Assembly: GCF_002803085.1 (NCBI RefSeq)
Contig: NZ_NNBJ01000002.1
Coordinates: 495,590-559,589, forward strand
Direction: 5' to 3'
DNA: 64,000 bases
Origin: Streptomyces sp. CB01201
GTDB lineage: Bacteria; Actinomycetota; Actinomycetes; Streptomycetales; Streptomycetaceae
Of the stretch, positions 15,902-24,321 are shown piece after piece. The notes under the pieces were generated by a model. It was not told the origin of the DNA, searched no databases, and worked only from the letters and a program-made list of their open reading frames with translations. The translations under genes were made by a program, and so were the position numbers. Numbering within the stretch: position 1 is the stretch's first letter; every line of letters begins with the position of its first letter.

Positions 15902-17734
15902 GTGGCGACGACAGGGGCGCAGGGCGGTGCGGCGGCGCGGTCGGGCGGGCCGCGATCGGGTGGGCCGGTGCCGAGCGGGGAGCGGCTGGGCCGGACGCCG
16001 GGTGGGCCGGTGCCGGGCGGGCGTCCGCCGTCGGGCGGACCGGGTGTCGATCCCGGCCGTGCCGAGGCGCTGCTCACCGCACCGGGTGCGCCGTTCGCCG
16101 TCGTACGCGGTGAGGCGGGCGTCCTGGAGTACGCGACCGGGCCGCGCACCCTGCGCGAGTTCGTCGAGACGGTGTGGGCCTTCGGGGAGCGGCCGTTCCT
16201 GGTGGCCGAGAGCGGCGGCTACTCCTACGGGGAGTTCCTCGCCGCGTCCTGCGCGCTGGCCCGGCGCCTCGTCGACGTCTACGGGCTGCGTCCGGGCGAC
16301 CGCGCCGCCATCGCCATGCGCAACCATCCGGAGTGGCAAGTCGCCTTCTGGGCAGCCCAGTTGGCGGGGCTTGTCGCGGTACCGCTGAACGCTTGGTGGA
16401 CGGCGGAGGAGTTCGCGTACGCCCTCGACGACTGCACTCCGCGGGTGCTGCTCGTGGACGGTGAGCGTCTTGAGCGGGTGGCCGGGTGGGCCGGAGCGCA
16501 CGGGGTGCGGGGCATGGTCTTCCACGAGGGCCCTCGGCGGGAGGGCGGGCTGCCCGAGGGGTTCGAGCGGTTCGCCGACCTCGACGAGCTGACCTCGCCC
16601 GATCCGGCGGCCGGCCCGCCCGACGTGGAGGTCGCCCCCGGCGCGGACGCCACCGTCATCTACACCTCCGGCACCACCGGCCGCCCCAAGGGCGCCGTCG
16701 CCACTCAGCTCGCGCAGGCCGGGGCGGCCATGAACCCCCGCTTCCAGGCGGCCGCCTCGATGCTGGGGCGCGGTGTGATTCCGGGGCAGGGCCCCGCCCC
16801 CGTCACCCTCATGACCTTCCCGTTCTTCCATGTCGCGGCGTTCACCTCGGTGTACGCGGCGATGGGGGCGGGCGGCACGCTCGTCCTGATGCGCAAATGG
16901 GACGCGGGGCGGGCGCTCGCGCTGATCCGCGAGCACGGGGTCACGCACTATGCCGGGGTGCCCTCGACGGCCCTCCAACTCCTGGACGCGGCCGAGGAGT
17001 CGGGGGACGCACTGGAAAGCCTGGCCGCGCTCAACACGGGTGGCGCGGCGGCGCCGCCCGGACTCGTCGGGGGCCTCACCGCGCGCCACGGCTCGCGCAT
17101 CGAACCGCGCAACGGGTACGGGCTGACCGAGACGAGCGGGGGAGTGCTGGCCAACTACGGTGCGGAGTACCGGAGTTGGCCGGAGAGCGTCGGGCGGCCC
17201 ACGCCGGTGACGGAGGTGCGCATCGCCGGTCCGGGCGGAGCGCCGCTCGCCGACGGCGAGGTGGGCGAGCTGTGGCTGCGCGGCCAGTCCCTGGTGCGGG
17301 GGTACTGGAACGATCGGGCCGGTACGCAACTCGCCTTCCAGGACGGATGGTTCAGGACGGGGGACCTCGCGGTGCGGGACGACGCGGGGCGGGTCGGGAT
17401 CGTCGACCGGATCAAGGACATGGTGATCCGGGGCGGCGAGAACGTGTACTGCGTGGAGGTGGAGGGGGTCCTCCACGACCACCCCGCGGTGCTCGACGCG
17501 GCGGTGCTCGGGGTTCCGCATCCGGTGCTCGGGGAGGAGGTGGCGGCGGTGGTCCAGGTGCGGCCGGGGGCCGCGGTGTCCCCGGAGGAGCTCCGGGACC
17601 ACGTGCGTGCGGTGCTCGCGGGGTTCAAGGTGCCGGCGCGGGTGGTTGTGCGGGAGGTGGCTCTGCCGCGGAACGCGACGGGGAAGGTGCTGAAGCGAGA
17701 GCTCCGGGATGTTTTCCCGCCTTCCCGCCCGTGA
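15902..17734 (+). CDS. class I adenylate-forming acyl-CoA synthetase (FadD-like)
   Basis: The 610-residue protein starts at GTG 15902, nine bases after GGAGGG. The first roughly 60 residues are a Gly/Pro-rich low-complexity extension. The core has the P-loop-like A3 motif YTSGTTGRPKGA, the A5 motif YGLTETSGG, the A7 segment FRTGDLA and the C-terminal catalytic lysine motif NATGKVLKRELRD. Together these define the ATP-dependent carboxylate-CoA ligases. The substrate is probably a medium- or long-chain or aromatic acid, but is not deducible. The upstream TetR-like palindrome suggests catabolic control. Confidence 0.9.
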   Translation: MATTGAQGGAAARSGGPRSGGPVPSGERLGRTPGGPVPGGRPPSGGPGVDPGRAEALLTAPGAPFAVVRGEAGVLEYATGPRTLREFVETVWAFGERPFLVAESGGYSYGEFLAASCALARRLVDVYGLRPGDRAAIAMRNHPEWQVAFWAAQLAGLVAVPLNAWWTAEEFAYALDDCTPRVLLVDGERLERVAGWAGAHGVRGMVFHEGPRREGGLPEGFERFADLDELTSPDPAAGPPDVEVAPGADATVIYTSGTTGRPKGAVATQLAQAGAAMNPRFQAAASMLGRGVIPGQGPAPVTLMTFPFFHVAAFTSVYAAMGAGGTLVLMRKWDAGRALALIREHGVTHYAGVPSTALQLLDAAEESGDALESLAALNTGGAAAPPGLVGGLTARHGSRIEPRNGYGLTETSGGVLANYGAEYRSWPESVGRPTPVTEVRIAGPGGAPLADGEVGELWLRGQSLVRGYWNDRAGTQLAFQDGWFRTGDLAVRDDAGRVGIVDRIKDMVIRGGENVYCVEVEGVLHDHPAVLDAAVLGVPHPVLGEEVAAVVQVRPGAAVSPEELRDHVRAVLAGFKVPARVVVREVALPRNATGKVLKRELRDVFPPSRP

Positions 17735-18082
17735 CCCCGGGTTGGTTGGTTCCGGGCCCCCTGGGGCTCCGCCCCAGACCCCGTTCGCGCCTTGAGGGCG
17801 CTCGTCCTCAAACTCCCCCAAGGCCTTGAGGGCCAGGGGGGACGCCCATGACGGGAGGATGCCGGTGCGGGCCCGCACCAAGGCATTTGGGGGCGCGGGG
17901 CTGTGACATGTGCGCGGCTTCGCCGCGGTGGGCGCGACCGGGGGGCGCCGGGCCGCCTACAGGGGCGCGGGGAACTGCGCGAACGGCCACGCACGGTCCG
18001 CAGGTGGAATCGGGTTTCAGGGGCGCGGGGAACTGCGCGACCAGCCCGGCGGGCCCCTCCGGCCCTGAGCCCTGACGGGGCG
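17735..18082. repeat. dispersed intergenic repeat, copy A
   Basis: There is no gene in these 348 bases. They hold a composite repeat seen at two other places in the window (28281-28600 inverted, 40430-40770). A GC-rich hairpin module (about 17756-17785) is followed by a block reading GCGCTCGTCCTCAAACTCCC near 17795, and then two copies of the core GGGGCGCGGGGAACTGCGCG (17962-17981 and 18020-18039). The blocks fold well and lie between convergent genes. They may act as terminators or REP-like elements. Confidence 0.75.
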
Positions 18083-19396
18083 TCAGGACTTGCTCACGCG
18101 TACGTGGTAGTTGCCCATCCCGTCCACCCCCGTCACCGCGACCCGCACCCCGCTCGCCCGGTCCACGAACGTCTCGCCCGTCGCGTAGGGGGCGTCCGAG
18201 AGTTCGGCGTTGACGTTGGGGCGGCGGGTGCAGCCGCCCGTGTTGGGGGTGCTGTCGGAGACGTTGACCGGGCCGCGGCCGGTGTCGACCGTCGCGTCCA
18301 CCCGGTAGATCAGCACGCCCGGCTTGCAGACCGCCTCGTCGTTGCCGGCCCGGGTGCGGACCTCGATCGCGTAACCGCTGTCCTTCGACACCGGCACGAA
18401 GACCAGCTTCGGGCCGCCCTCCGTGGCCAGCGGGCTCAGGACGTAACTCTCGGGCCCGCTTCCCGTCGCACAGGACACCTGGCTGTTGTCGAGCCAGCCC
18501 AGCTTCCACTTGTGCCAGCCCAGCATGTCGTTGTTGGCGCCCCAGTCCTCGGACATGATGTCCCAGTGCCCGACGGCCCCGCCGCCCTGCGCGGTGTAGA
18601 GGTCGGGCAGCCCGAAGACGTGGCCGTTCTCGTGCGGCAGTACGCGGTAGCCGGTCTCCCCGTAGGAGCCCGAGCCGTCGTCCTGGCGGCTGTAGACGAA
18701 CGAGGTGTTGGAGAGCGGGACCCCGTCGGCGTAGGGCGCGTCCTCGTTGCCGGAGAACGTCACCGACAGGACCGTGTCCAGCGCGGAGGGGCCCGCGTTC
18801 GGGGTGACCAGGACGTTCACCAGGTCGTACTGCGAGAAGTTCACCCGCGTCCCGGCCGCCGCGATCATGTCCTGGACCAGGCGGTGATAGCCGGGCTCGT
18901 AGGGAGAGCCCCGCTCGATCCCGTACGCCGCGAACGACTTCGGCATCCGCAGCCAGTTCGGGATCGGGGCCTCGGCACGGTAGTCGAGCCGGCCGTAGGA
19001 GGCGTTGCGGAACCAGTTGCTGGTCTGCGGGAAGAACTCCTTGTACCGGCTGAGCGCCGAGCCCGAGCCGACGGCGTCCGGGAAGTCGATCATGAGGGTG
19101 AGCGCGCGGACCGTGCCGGTGGAGTGCGCGTACCCGGGTGCGGTCGGCAGGCCCTCCGACATCTGGACGCCGAGGCCGGCCGGGATCCGGCAGGGGCCCA
19201 GCGCGTTCTCGCCGGGGGCGGCCACCGGGCCCGCGGAGGCGCGGCTGGCTATGGACAGGGTGGTGGAACCGGTGGTCAGCGCCGCGAGGGCGATCGACGC
19301 GAGGGCGGCGCCGAGGAAGCTGTTCCGGCGCCGACCGCGTATCCGGCGTCCTGGTGCCCGAGCCGGGCGGGACTGGCTGACGTCCTGCATGCGCAC
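18083..19396 (-). CDS. secreted M6-family metalloprotease
   Basis: The 437-residue protein starts at GTG 19396 (alternative ATG 19390). An Arg-rich N-region and hydrophobic stretch (SFLGAALASIALAALTTG) form a signal peptide, possibly ending near residue 55 (ASA). The zinc protease motif HENGHVFGLPD places the ligands at His255, His259 and probably Asp265, with the catalytic Glu256. This is the immune-inhibitor-A (M6) type found in many actinomycete secretomes. It is convergent with the acyl-CoA synthetase gene. Twin 17-bp palindromes lie in its upstream region (19568-19624). Confidence 0.88.
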   Translation of the reverse strand: MRMQDVSQSRPARAPGRRIRGRRRNSFLGAALASIALAALTTGSTTLSIASRASAGPVAAPGENALGPCRIPAGLGVQMSEGLPTAPGYAHSTGTVRALTLMIDFPDAVGSGSALSRYKEFFPQTSNWFRNASYGRLDYRAEAPIPNWLRMPKSFAAYGIERGSPYEPGYHRLVQDMIAAAGTRVNFSQYDLVNVLVTPNAGPSALDTVLSVTFSGNEDAPYADGVPLSNTSFVYSRQDDGSGSYGETGYRVLPHENGHVFGLPDLYTAQGGGAVGHWDIMSEDWGANNDMLGWHKWKLGWLDNSQVSCATGSGPESYVLSPLATEGGPKLVFVPVSKDSGYAIEVRTRAGNDEAVCKPGVLIYRVDATVDTGRGPVNVSDSTPNTGGCTRRPNVNAELSDAPYATGETFVDRASGVRVAVTGVDGMGNYHVRVSKS

Positions 19397-19567
19397 GCGC
19401 TCGCCTTCGGGGACGCGACAGCAGGCCGGTTCCTGGCTGCGCTCGTCTGATCACCCTGTGTCGGGCGTGTCGCGTGCGCTCGCTGAGTGGACCAAATGTG
19501 CGTTTTTCGGGACATCCAACGCAGGGGTGGCGATGTGGCTCAGGTCACACACCGGGCGGGAAATAAC

Positions 19568-19624
19568 CGGGGAAGGTTTCCCCGTTTGCACCTTCGTCGC
19601 CGCTAAACGGGGAGAGCTTCCCCG
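19568..19624. promoter_or_regulatory. two similar 17-bp palindromes 40 bp apart
   Basis: CGGGGAAGGTTTCCCCG (19568-19584) and CGGGGAGAGCTTCCCCG (19608-19624) differ mainly in the centre. They lie between the M6 protease (minus) and TetR (plus) genes. The pairing suggests a dimer-of-dimers operator for a local regulator; the TetR protein at 19725 is the nearest candidate. Nothing else is visible in the 328-base gap. Confidence 0.5.
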
Positions 19625-19724
19625 CTTGGGTCAGGTCCCGGGCGGCGAACCGGTCACGTAAAAACCGATTGCGCACACGATCCGTCCCACCCAAGCTTGA
19701 TCACGTACAAGAAGGAGCAGAGCC

Positions 19725-20381
19725 GTGCAGAGTGCCGCCGCCTCCGTCGCCGCAGAGCCCCGCCGCGCCCCGCGTCCGCGGGCCGACGCCCTGCGCAACC
19801 GGGAGCGGATCATCGCCGCCGCGCGCGAGATGTTCGTCGAGTACGGCGCCGAGCGCCCGCTGGACGAGATCGCGCGCCGGGCCGGTGTCGGCAACGCCAC
19901 GATCTACCGGCACTTCACCGATCGCACGGAGCTCGTCACCAGCGTGGTGCTCTCCGTCATGGACCGGGTCTCGGCGCAGGCCGAGGCCGCCGCGGCCGAG
20001 GAGGCCGACCCCTTCGACGCGCTGCGCCGCTTCGTGCACGCGGCGGCCGACGAGCGGATCGGGGCGCTCTGCCCGATGCTCTCCGACACCTTCAACCAGG
20101 ACCACACCGAACTGAACGCGGCCCGCGAGCGCCTCGAACGCGATGTCGAGGGGCTGATGGCGCGGGCCCGCGCGGCGGGCCGGCTCCGCACCGATGTGGC
20201 CGTCGGCGACCTCATGGTCGCCCTCTCCCAGCTGACCAGGCCGCTGCCGGGCACCCCGTGCCCGAACATCGACCAGTTCGTCCACCGTCATCTCCAGCTG
20301 TTCCTCGACGGGCTTCAGGCCCCGGCGCGGTCCGAGCTGCCGGGCAGTGCGGCGACCCTCGAAGATCTCCGGAAGTGTTGA
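19725..20381 (+). CDS. TetR-family transcriptional regulator
   Basis: The 218-residue protein starts at GTG 19725, behind AAGGAGCAG. The helix-turn-helix is LDEIARRAGVGNATIYRHF (about residues 46-64), followed by the typical TELV turn. The C-terminal domain (80-195) is of the type often seen beside efflux pumps, with a DTFNQDHTEL stretch. The DHA2-type exporter begins 106 bases downstream on the same strand, so it probably represses this exporter and itself. Confidence 0.9.
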   Translation: MQSAAASVAAEPRRAPRPRADALRNRERIIAAAREMFVEYGAERPLDEIARRAGVGNATIYRHFTDRTELVTSVVLSVMDRVSAQAEAAAAEEADPFDALRRFVHAAADERIGALCPMLSDTFNQDHTELNAARERLERDVEGLMARARAAGRLRTDVAVGDLMVALSQLTRPLPGTPCPNIDQFVHRHLQLFLDGLQAPARSELPGSAATLEDLRKC

Positions 20382-20486
20382 TCGCCCTCATTCCTCAACT
20401 GCGCTCAACGCGCCGTTAACGCACCGTAGTTGCAGTCCCGTTAGAACACTTTTGTCGGTAATCCGCGTCCCAAGGTGGCTACCCCC

Positions 20487-22031
20487 ATGTCAAAAACAGT
20501 CGGTCTGGACAAGCCGGACCAGTTCTCCCTCGCCCCGGATCCCAGTCGCTGGAAGGCGCTCGCCTTCATAGCCCTGGCCCAGCTGATGGTCGTCCTCGAC
20601 GCGACCATCGTGAACATCGCGCTGCCCTCCGCGCAGCACGCGCTGCACATCAGTGACGCCAACAAGCAGTGGGTCATCACGGCCTACGCGCTCGCCTTCG
20701 GCGGCCTCCTGCTGTTCGGCGGGCGCATCGCCGACCTGTGGGGCCGCAAGCGCACCTTCGTCGTCGGCCTGCTCGGCTTCGCCGCGGCCTCCGCGCTCGG
20801 TGGCGCCGCCACCGGTGAGGCGATGCTGCTCGGCTCGCGCGCGCTCCAGGGCGCCTTCGGCGCACTGCTCGCGCCGGCCGCCCTCTCGCTGCTCGCGGTG
20901 ATGTTCACCGACGCCAAGGAGCGCGCCAAGGCGTTCGGCATCTACGGTGCGATCGCCGGTGGCGGCGGCGCCGTGGGCCTGATCCTCGGCGGCTTCCTCA
21001 CCGAGTACCTGAACTGGCGCTGGACCTTCTTCGTCAACATCCCGTTCGCGATCGTCGCGGCCGTCGGCGCCTACCTCGTCATCCGCGAGCCGGCCGGCAC
21101 CCGCAACCGCTCGCCGCTCGACGTCCCCGGCGTGATCCTGTCGACCACCGGCCTCGTCGCCCTCGTCTACGGCTTCACCCGCGCCGAGTCGGCCGGCTGG
21201 TCGGACGCGCTGACCATCTCCATGTTCATCGCCTCCGCGGTGCTGCTCGCGACCTTCGTCGCCGTCGAGTCCAAGGTGCGCCACCCGCTGCTGCCGCTGC
21301 GCGTCATCACCAACCGCAACCGCGGTGGCGTCTACCTCTCGCTCGGCCTCGCGATCATCGCGATGTTCGGCCTGTTCCTCTTCCTCACCTACTACCTCCA
21401 GGTCGTGCAGGGCTTCTCGCCGGTCAAGACGGGCTTCGCGTTCCTGCCCATGATCGCGGGCATGATCACCGGGTCCACCCAGATCGGTGCCCGCCTGATG
21501 ACCCGTGTGCCGCCGCGGCTGCTCATGGGCCCCGGCTTCCTGACCGCCGCGGTCGGCATGCTGCTGCTCACCCAGCTGGACATCCACACGTCGTACGCCG
21601 GTGTGATCCTGCCCGCGCAGATCCTGCTCGGCCTCGGCATGGGCACCGCCTTCATGCCCGCCATGTCGCTCGCCACCATCGGTGTCGAGCCGCGTGACGC
21701 GGGTGTGGCCTCCGCGATGGTCAACACCTCGCAGCAGGTCGGCGGCGCCATCGGCACGGCCCTGCTCAACACCATCGCCGCCTCGGCGACCACGGCCTAC
21801 GTCACCGGACACATGGCCCTCGGCGCCACCAACCCGGAGCTGCTCAAGCTCCAGGCGATGGTGCACGGCTTCACGGCCGCCATCTGGTGGGCCGTCGGCA
21901 TCCTGGCGGCCGCCGCCGTCATCGCCGTCACGCTCATCAACACCGGTCGCCCCGGCGGGAGTCCGGTCGCCGGATCGGGCACCGGCGAGGACGCCGAGGA
22001 CGAGGTGCGCATCCCGGTGATCGCGCACTGA
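20487..22031 (+). CDS. MFS drug exporter, DHA2 (14-TMS) family
   Basis: The 514-residue protein starts at ATG 20487 (an in-frame GTG at 20475 is an alternative). Fourteen hydrophobic segments are expected. QLMVVLDATIVNIALPSAQ is the DHA2 signature of helix 1 (acidic residue conserved). GGRIADLWGRKRTFVVG is the MFS loop motif, and GPGFLTAAVGML lies in the second half. Members are proton-driven multidrug exporters of the EmrB/QacA type. It is co-oriented with the TetR gene and ends in the strong terminator at 22058-22101. Confidence 0.92.
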   Translation: MSKTVGLDKPDQFSLAPDPSRWKALAFIALAQLMVVLDATIVNIALPSAQHALHISDANKQWVITAYALAFGGLLLFGGRIADLWGRKRTFVVGLLGFAAASALGGAATGEAMLLGSRALQGAFGALLAPAALSLLAVMFTDAKERAKAFGIYGAIAGGGGAVGLILGGFLTEYLNWRWTFFVNIPFAIVAAVGAYLVIREPAGTRNRSPLDVPGVILSTTGLVALVYGFTRAESAGWSDALTISMFIASAVLLATFVAVESKVRHPLLPLRVITNRNRGGVYLSLGLAIIAMFGLFLFLTYYLQVVQGFSPVKTGFAFLPMIAGMITGSTQIGARLMTRVPPRLLMGPGFLTAAVGMLLLTQLDIHTSYAGVILPAQILLGLGMGTAFMPAMSLATIGVEPRDAGVASAMVNTSQQVGGAIGTALLNTIAASATTAYVTGHMALGATNPELLKLQAMVHGFTAAIWWAVGILAAAAVIAVTLINTGRPGGSPVAGSGTGEDAEDEVRIPVIAH

Positions 22032-22057
22032 CCCCGCGGTAGCACCCCGGACGCAAC

Positions 22058-22101
22058 GACCTGCCCTGGCCCCGCTGTTCTCAGCGGAGCCAGGGCAGGT
22101 C
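22058..22101. terminator. terminator embedded in the 3' end of the MarR gene
   Basis: Arms 22058-22070 and 22089-22101 pair perfectly over 13 bp, with an inner GCT/AGC helix. The right arm is also the last codons of the convergent MarR gene. It serves the DHA2 exporter transcript and probably both directions. Confidence 0.8.
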
Positions 22102-22572
22102 CGCTTTGACGTCGGTCGGCTGGAGGCCCTGGGCCATCACGCGCATGATCTCGCCGAGCTGGTCCACCTGGGCCGGCGAGAGCCGGTCGAACATCGCCTG
22201 CCGCACGGCGGCCACATGCCCGGGCGCGGTCCGCTCCAGGACCTCGTAGCCCGCGTCGGTGAGGATCGCGAGCTGGCCCCGCTTGTCCGAGGGACAGTCC
22301 TCGCGCCGGATCCACCCGTTCTTCTCCAGGCGCGTCACGGCGTGCGAGAGCCGGGACCGGGTGATCTTGGAGTTCTTGGCCAGCTCGGTCATCCGCATAC
22401 GGCGGCGCGGGGCCTGCGAGAGCTGCACGAGCAGCCCGTAATAGACGTGCGGCATCCCGGCGTCGCGCTGGAGCTGGCGGTCGAGGTGGTCTTCGAGGAG
22501 CCGGGTCGCGTGGAGATAGGCGCGCCAGGTGCGCTGCTCCTCGTCGCTGAGCCAATTAGGTGCCGAGGTCAT
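22081..22572 (-). CDS. MarR-family transcriptional regulator
   Basis: The 163-residue protein starts at ATG 22572. The winged helix is seen as RRRMRMTELAKNSKITRSRL then HAVTRLEKNGWIRRE (about residues 55-92). The dimerisation helices at both ends are typical. It is divergent from the extradiol dioxygenase gene (22705) across 132 bases containing TTGA/TCAA palindromes. This is the usual arrangement for a phenol- or oxidant-responsive repressor. Confidence 0.9.
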   Translation of the reverse strand: MTSAPNWLSDEEQRTWRAYLHATRLLEDHLDRQLQRDAGMPHVYYGLLVQLSQAPRRRMRMTELAKNSKITRSRLSHAVTRLEKNGWIRREDCPSDKRGQLAILTDAGYEVLERTAPGHVAAVRQAMFDRLSPAQVDQLGEIMRVMAQGLQPTDVKADLPWLR

Positions 22573-22634
22573 GCATCCACTCTACAAACCTTTCTTGAAA
22601 GTTGAACTAGCTGGAGTTACCCTGAGGTCTGAAG

Positions 22635-22648
22635 CTTGAGACTTCAAG
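22635..22648. promoter_or_regulatory. MarR-type palindrome in divergent promoter
   Basis: CTTGAGACTTCAAG is an inverted repeat (CTTGA-N4-TCAAG). A related CTTTCTTGAAAG element lies at about 22589-22600. These TTGAA/TTCAA sites fit MarR operators between the MarR and dioxygenase genes. Confidence 0.5.
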
Positions 22649-22704
22649 CAAGAGTCGGCCGTCGGATCTGCCGGCCGGCCCGTGAGTGAGCCGGAGAGTC
22701 CGCC

Positions 22705-23490
22705 ATGACCGTCGCCCGCCCCGAGCGCATGCCCGCCCTGTACCTCTCGCACGGCGCCCCGCCGCTCGCCGACGACCCGCTGTGGCCCGCCGAGCTGGCG
22801 GCCTGGTCGGCGGACCTGCCCCGGCCGACGGCCGTCCTGATGGTCTCCGCGCACTGGGAGGAGGCCCCGCTGGCGCTCGGCGCCACCGGGACCGTGCCCC
22901 TCGTGTACGACTTCTGGGGCTTCCCCGAGCACTATTACCAGGTGCGGTACGCCGCACCCGGCGCGCCCCAACTCGCCGACTCCGTACGCAAGTTGCTGCG
23001 CGCGCCCGGTATGCCCGTGCAGGACATCCCGGACCGCGGGCTCGACCACGGCGCCTATGTCCCGCTCGTCGAGATGTTCCCCGACGCCGACATTCCGGTG
23101 CTCCAGATCTCCCTGCCGACGCTCGACCCGCGACGGCTCTACGAGATCGGCCGCACGTTGGCGCCCCTGCGCGACGAGGGCGTGCTGATCATCGGCAGCG
23201 GTTTCTTCACCCACAACCTGGCCGCGCTGCGCCAGACCGGCGGCCAAGTGCCCAGCTGGTCGGCCGAGTTCGACGACTGGGGGGCGCGGGCGCTGGCCGC
23301 GGCCGATGTGGACGCGCTGCTCGACTTCGAGCACAAGGCGCCGGCCGGGCGCCTCGCCCACCCCCGTACCGAGCACTTCGCCCCGCTGTTCGTGACGATG
23401 GGCGCGGGCGAGGGTGAGCCGGGCGGGGCGCGCAGCGTCATCGACGGGTTCTGGATGGGGCTCGCCAAGCGGTCGGTGCAGTACGGCTGA
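22705..23490 (+). CDS. DODA-type extradiol aromatic ring-opening dioxygenase (LigB superfamily)
   Basis: The 261-residue protein starts at ATG 22705. Family hallmarks are LYLSHGAPPL at the N-terminus (metal His), VSAHWEE, LDHGAYVPL and GSGFFTHN, which supply the His ligands and acid/base of class III extradiol dioxygenases. Length and motifs match the YgiD/4,5-DOPA dioxygenase branch. The MarR neighbour suggests induction by a catechol or other phenolic compound. Confidence 0.9.
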   Translation: MTVARPERMPALYLSHGAPPLADDPLWPAELAAWSADLPRPTAVLMVSAHWEEAPLALGATGTVPLVYDFWGFPEHYYQVRYAAPGAPQLADSVRKLLRAPGMPVQDIPDRGLDHGAYVPLVEMFPDADIPVLQISLPTLDPRRLYEIGRTLAPLRDEGVLIIGSGFFTHNLAALRQTGGQVPSWSAEFDDWGARALAAADVDALLDFEHKAPAGRLAHPRTEHFAPLFVTMGAGEGEPGGARSVIDGFWMGLAKRSVQYG

Positions 23491-23509
23491 GGGCGGGCCG
23501 GGGTGAACG

Positions 23510-23537
23510 GGGGCGCGGACCAAGGCGGTTGCGCCCC
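23510..23537. terminator. terminator between convergent dioxygenase and GNAT genes
   Basis: GGGGCGC (23510-23516) pairs with GCGCCCC (23531-23537), with a further inner ACC/GGT pairing. It lies 20 bases after the dioxygenase stop. Confidence 0.6.
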
Positions 23538-23637
23538 TCGCGCGCGTCCGGGGATGCGGGGCCGGGGTGCGGCTCCTGGGTGCGGGTCGGCGGCGCGGGC
23601 CCGGCGGGCGCGTCCCTGATGGGCCCCCGGGCAGCAC

Positions 23638-24174
23638 CTAGTGCTGCCCCAGCTCCTTCTCGTACCAGGCCACGTCCCAGTAGCGGCCGAACTTGCGGCC
23701 CACCTCGCGGTAGGTGCCCACGTGCGCGAAGCCGAAGCGCTCGTGCAGCCGGACCGAGGCCTCGTTCGGCAGCGCGATCCCCGCGTAGGCGCGGTGCACG
23801 TCCTCGGCGGCCAGGGCTTGGAAGAGCGAGCGGTAGAGGAGACTGCCCACGCCCCGGCCGGTCGCCTCCGGCGCGCAGTACACGCTCACCTCCACGGAGG
23901 TCGCGTACGCGGGCTTCGCCCGGAACGGGCTGCTGGTCGCGTAGCCCAGGATGCCCCGCGGTCCGACAAATCGGTCATCGCGAGCAACCAGAAGGCGGTG
24001 CGGGCCGTCTTCAGGATGGGAGTGCAGCCACGGACGGCGCTGTTCGGCGGTGAAGGCGACCGTGTCGAATGTGATGGCGGTCTCACGGATGAAGTGGTTG
24101 TAAAGGTCCGTGAGAGCCCCCAGGTCGTCCTCCACACCCGCTCTGACCTGCACCTCTGTACGTTCCTGCGGCAC
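23638..24174 (-). CDS. GNAT N-acetyltransferase, phosphinothricin acetyltransferase-like
   Basis: The 178-residue protein starts at GTG 24174, after a strong GGGAGGGGG ribosome site. The GNAT fold shows a central VEVSVYCAPEATGRGVGSLL, the acetyl-CoA pyrophosphate loop (R/Q-x-x-G-x-G/A type), and ALPNEASVRLHERFGFAHVG near the end. Size and pattern match PAT/Bar-like amino-acid N-acetyltransferases. It is divergent from hrdD. Confidence 0.85.
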   Translation of the reverse strand: MPQERTEVQVRAGVEDDLGALTDLYNHFIRETAITFDTVAFTAEQRRPWLHSHPEDGPHRLLVARDDRFVGPRGILGYATSSPFRAKPAYATSVEVSVYCAPEATGRGVGSLLYRSLFQALAAEDVHRAYAGIALPNEASVRLHERFGFAHVGTYREVGRKFGRYWDVAWYEKELGQH

Positions 24175-24235
24175 CTGACCCCCTCCCGTGGCGGCACAGG
24201 GTACTGCATGATCACGAAAATCGATGGGCGGGTCG

Positions 24236-24261
24236 GGAATTCTGTCCGGATTCCAGCCGTT
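24236..24261 (+). promoter_or_regulatory. SigR-type promoter of hrdD
   Basis: GGAAT (24236-24240) and GTT (24259-24261) are separated by exactly 18 bases, fitting the SigR (thiol-stress ECF sigma) consensus GGAAT-N18-GTT. It lies about 60 bases upstream of the hrdD start. In S. coelicolor hrdD is known to be transcribed in part by SigR/SigE-type promoters. Confidence 0.7.
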
Positions 24262-24321
24262 GTTTCCATCGGATGCAGGGCACCCGGGAGGGTGTCGCGA
24301 CCACTCAGTAAGGGAGCACGC

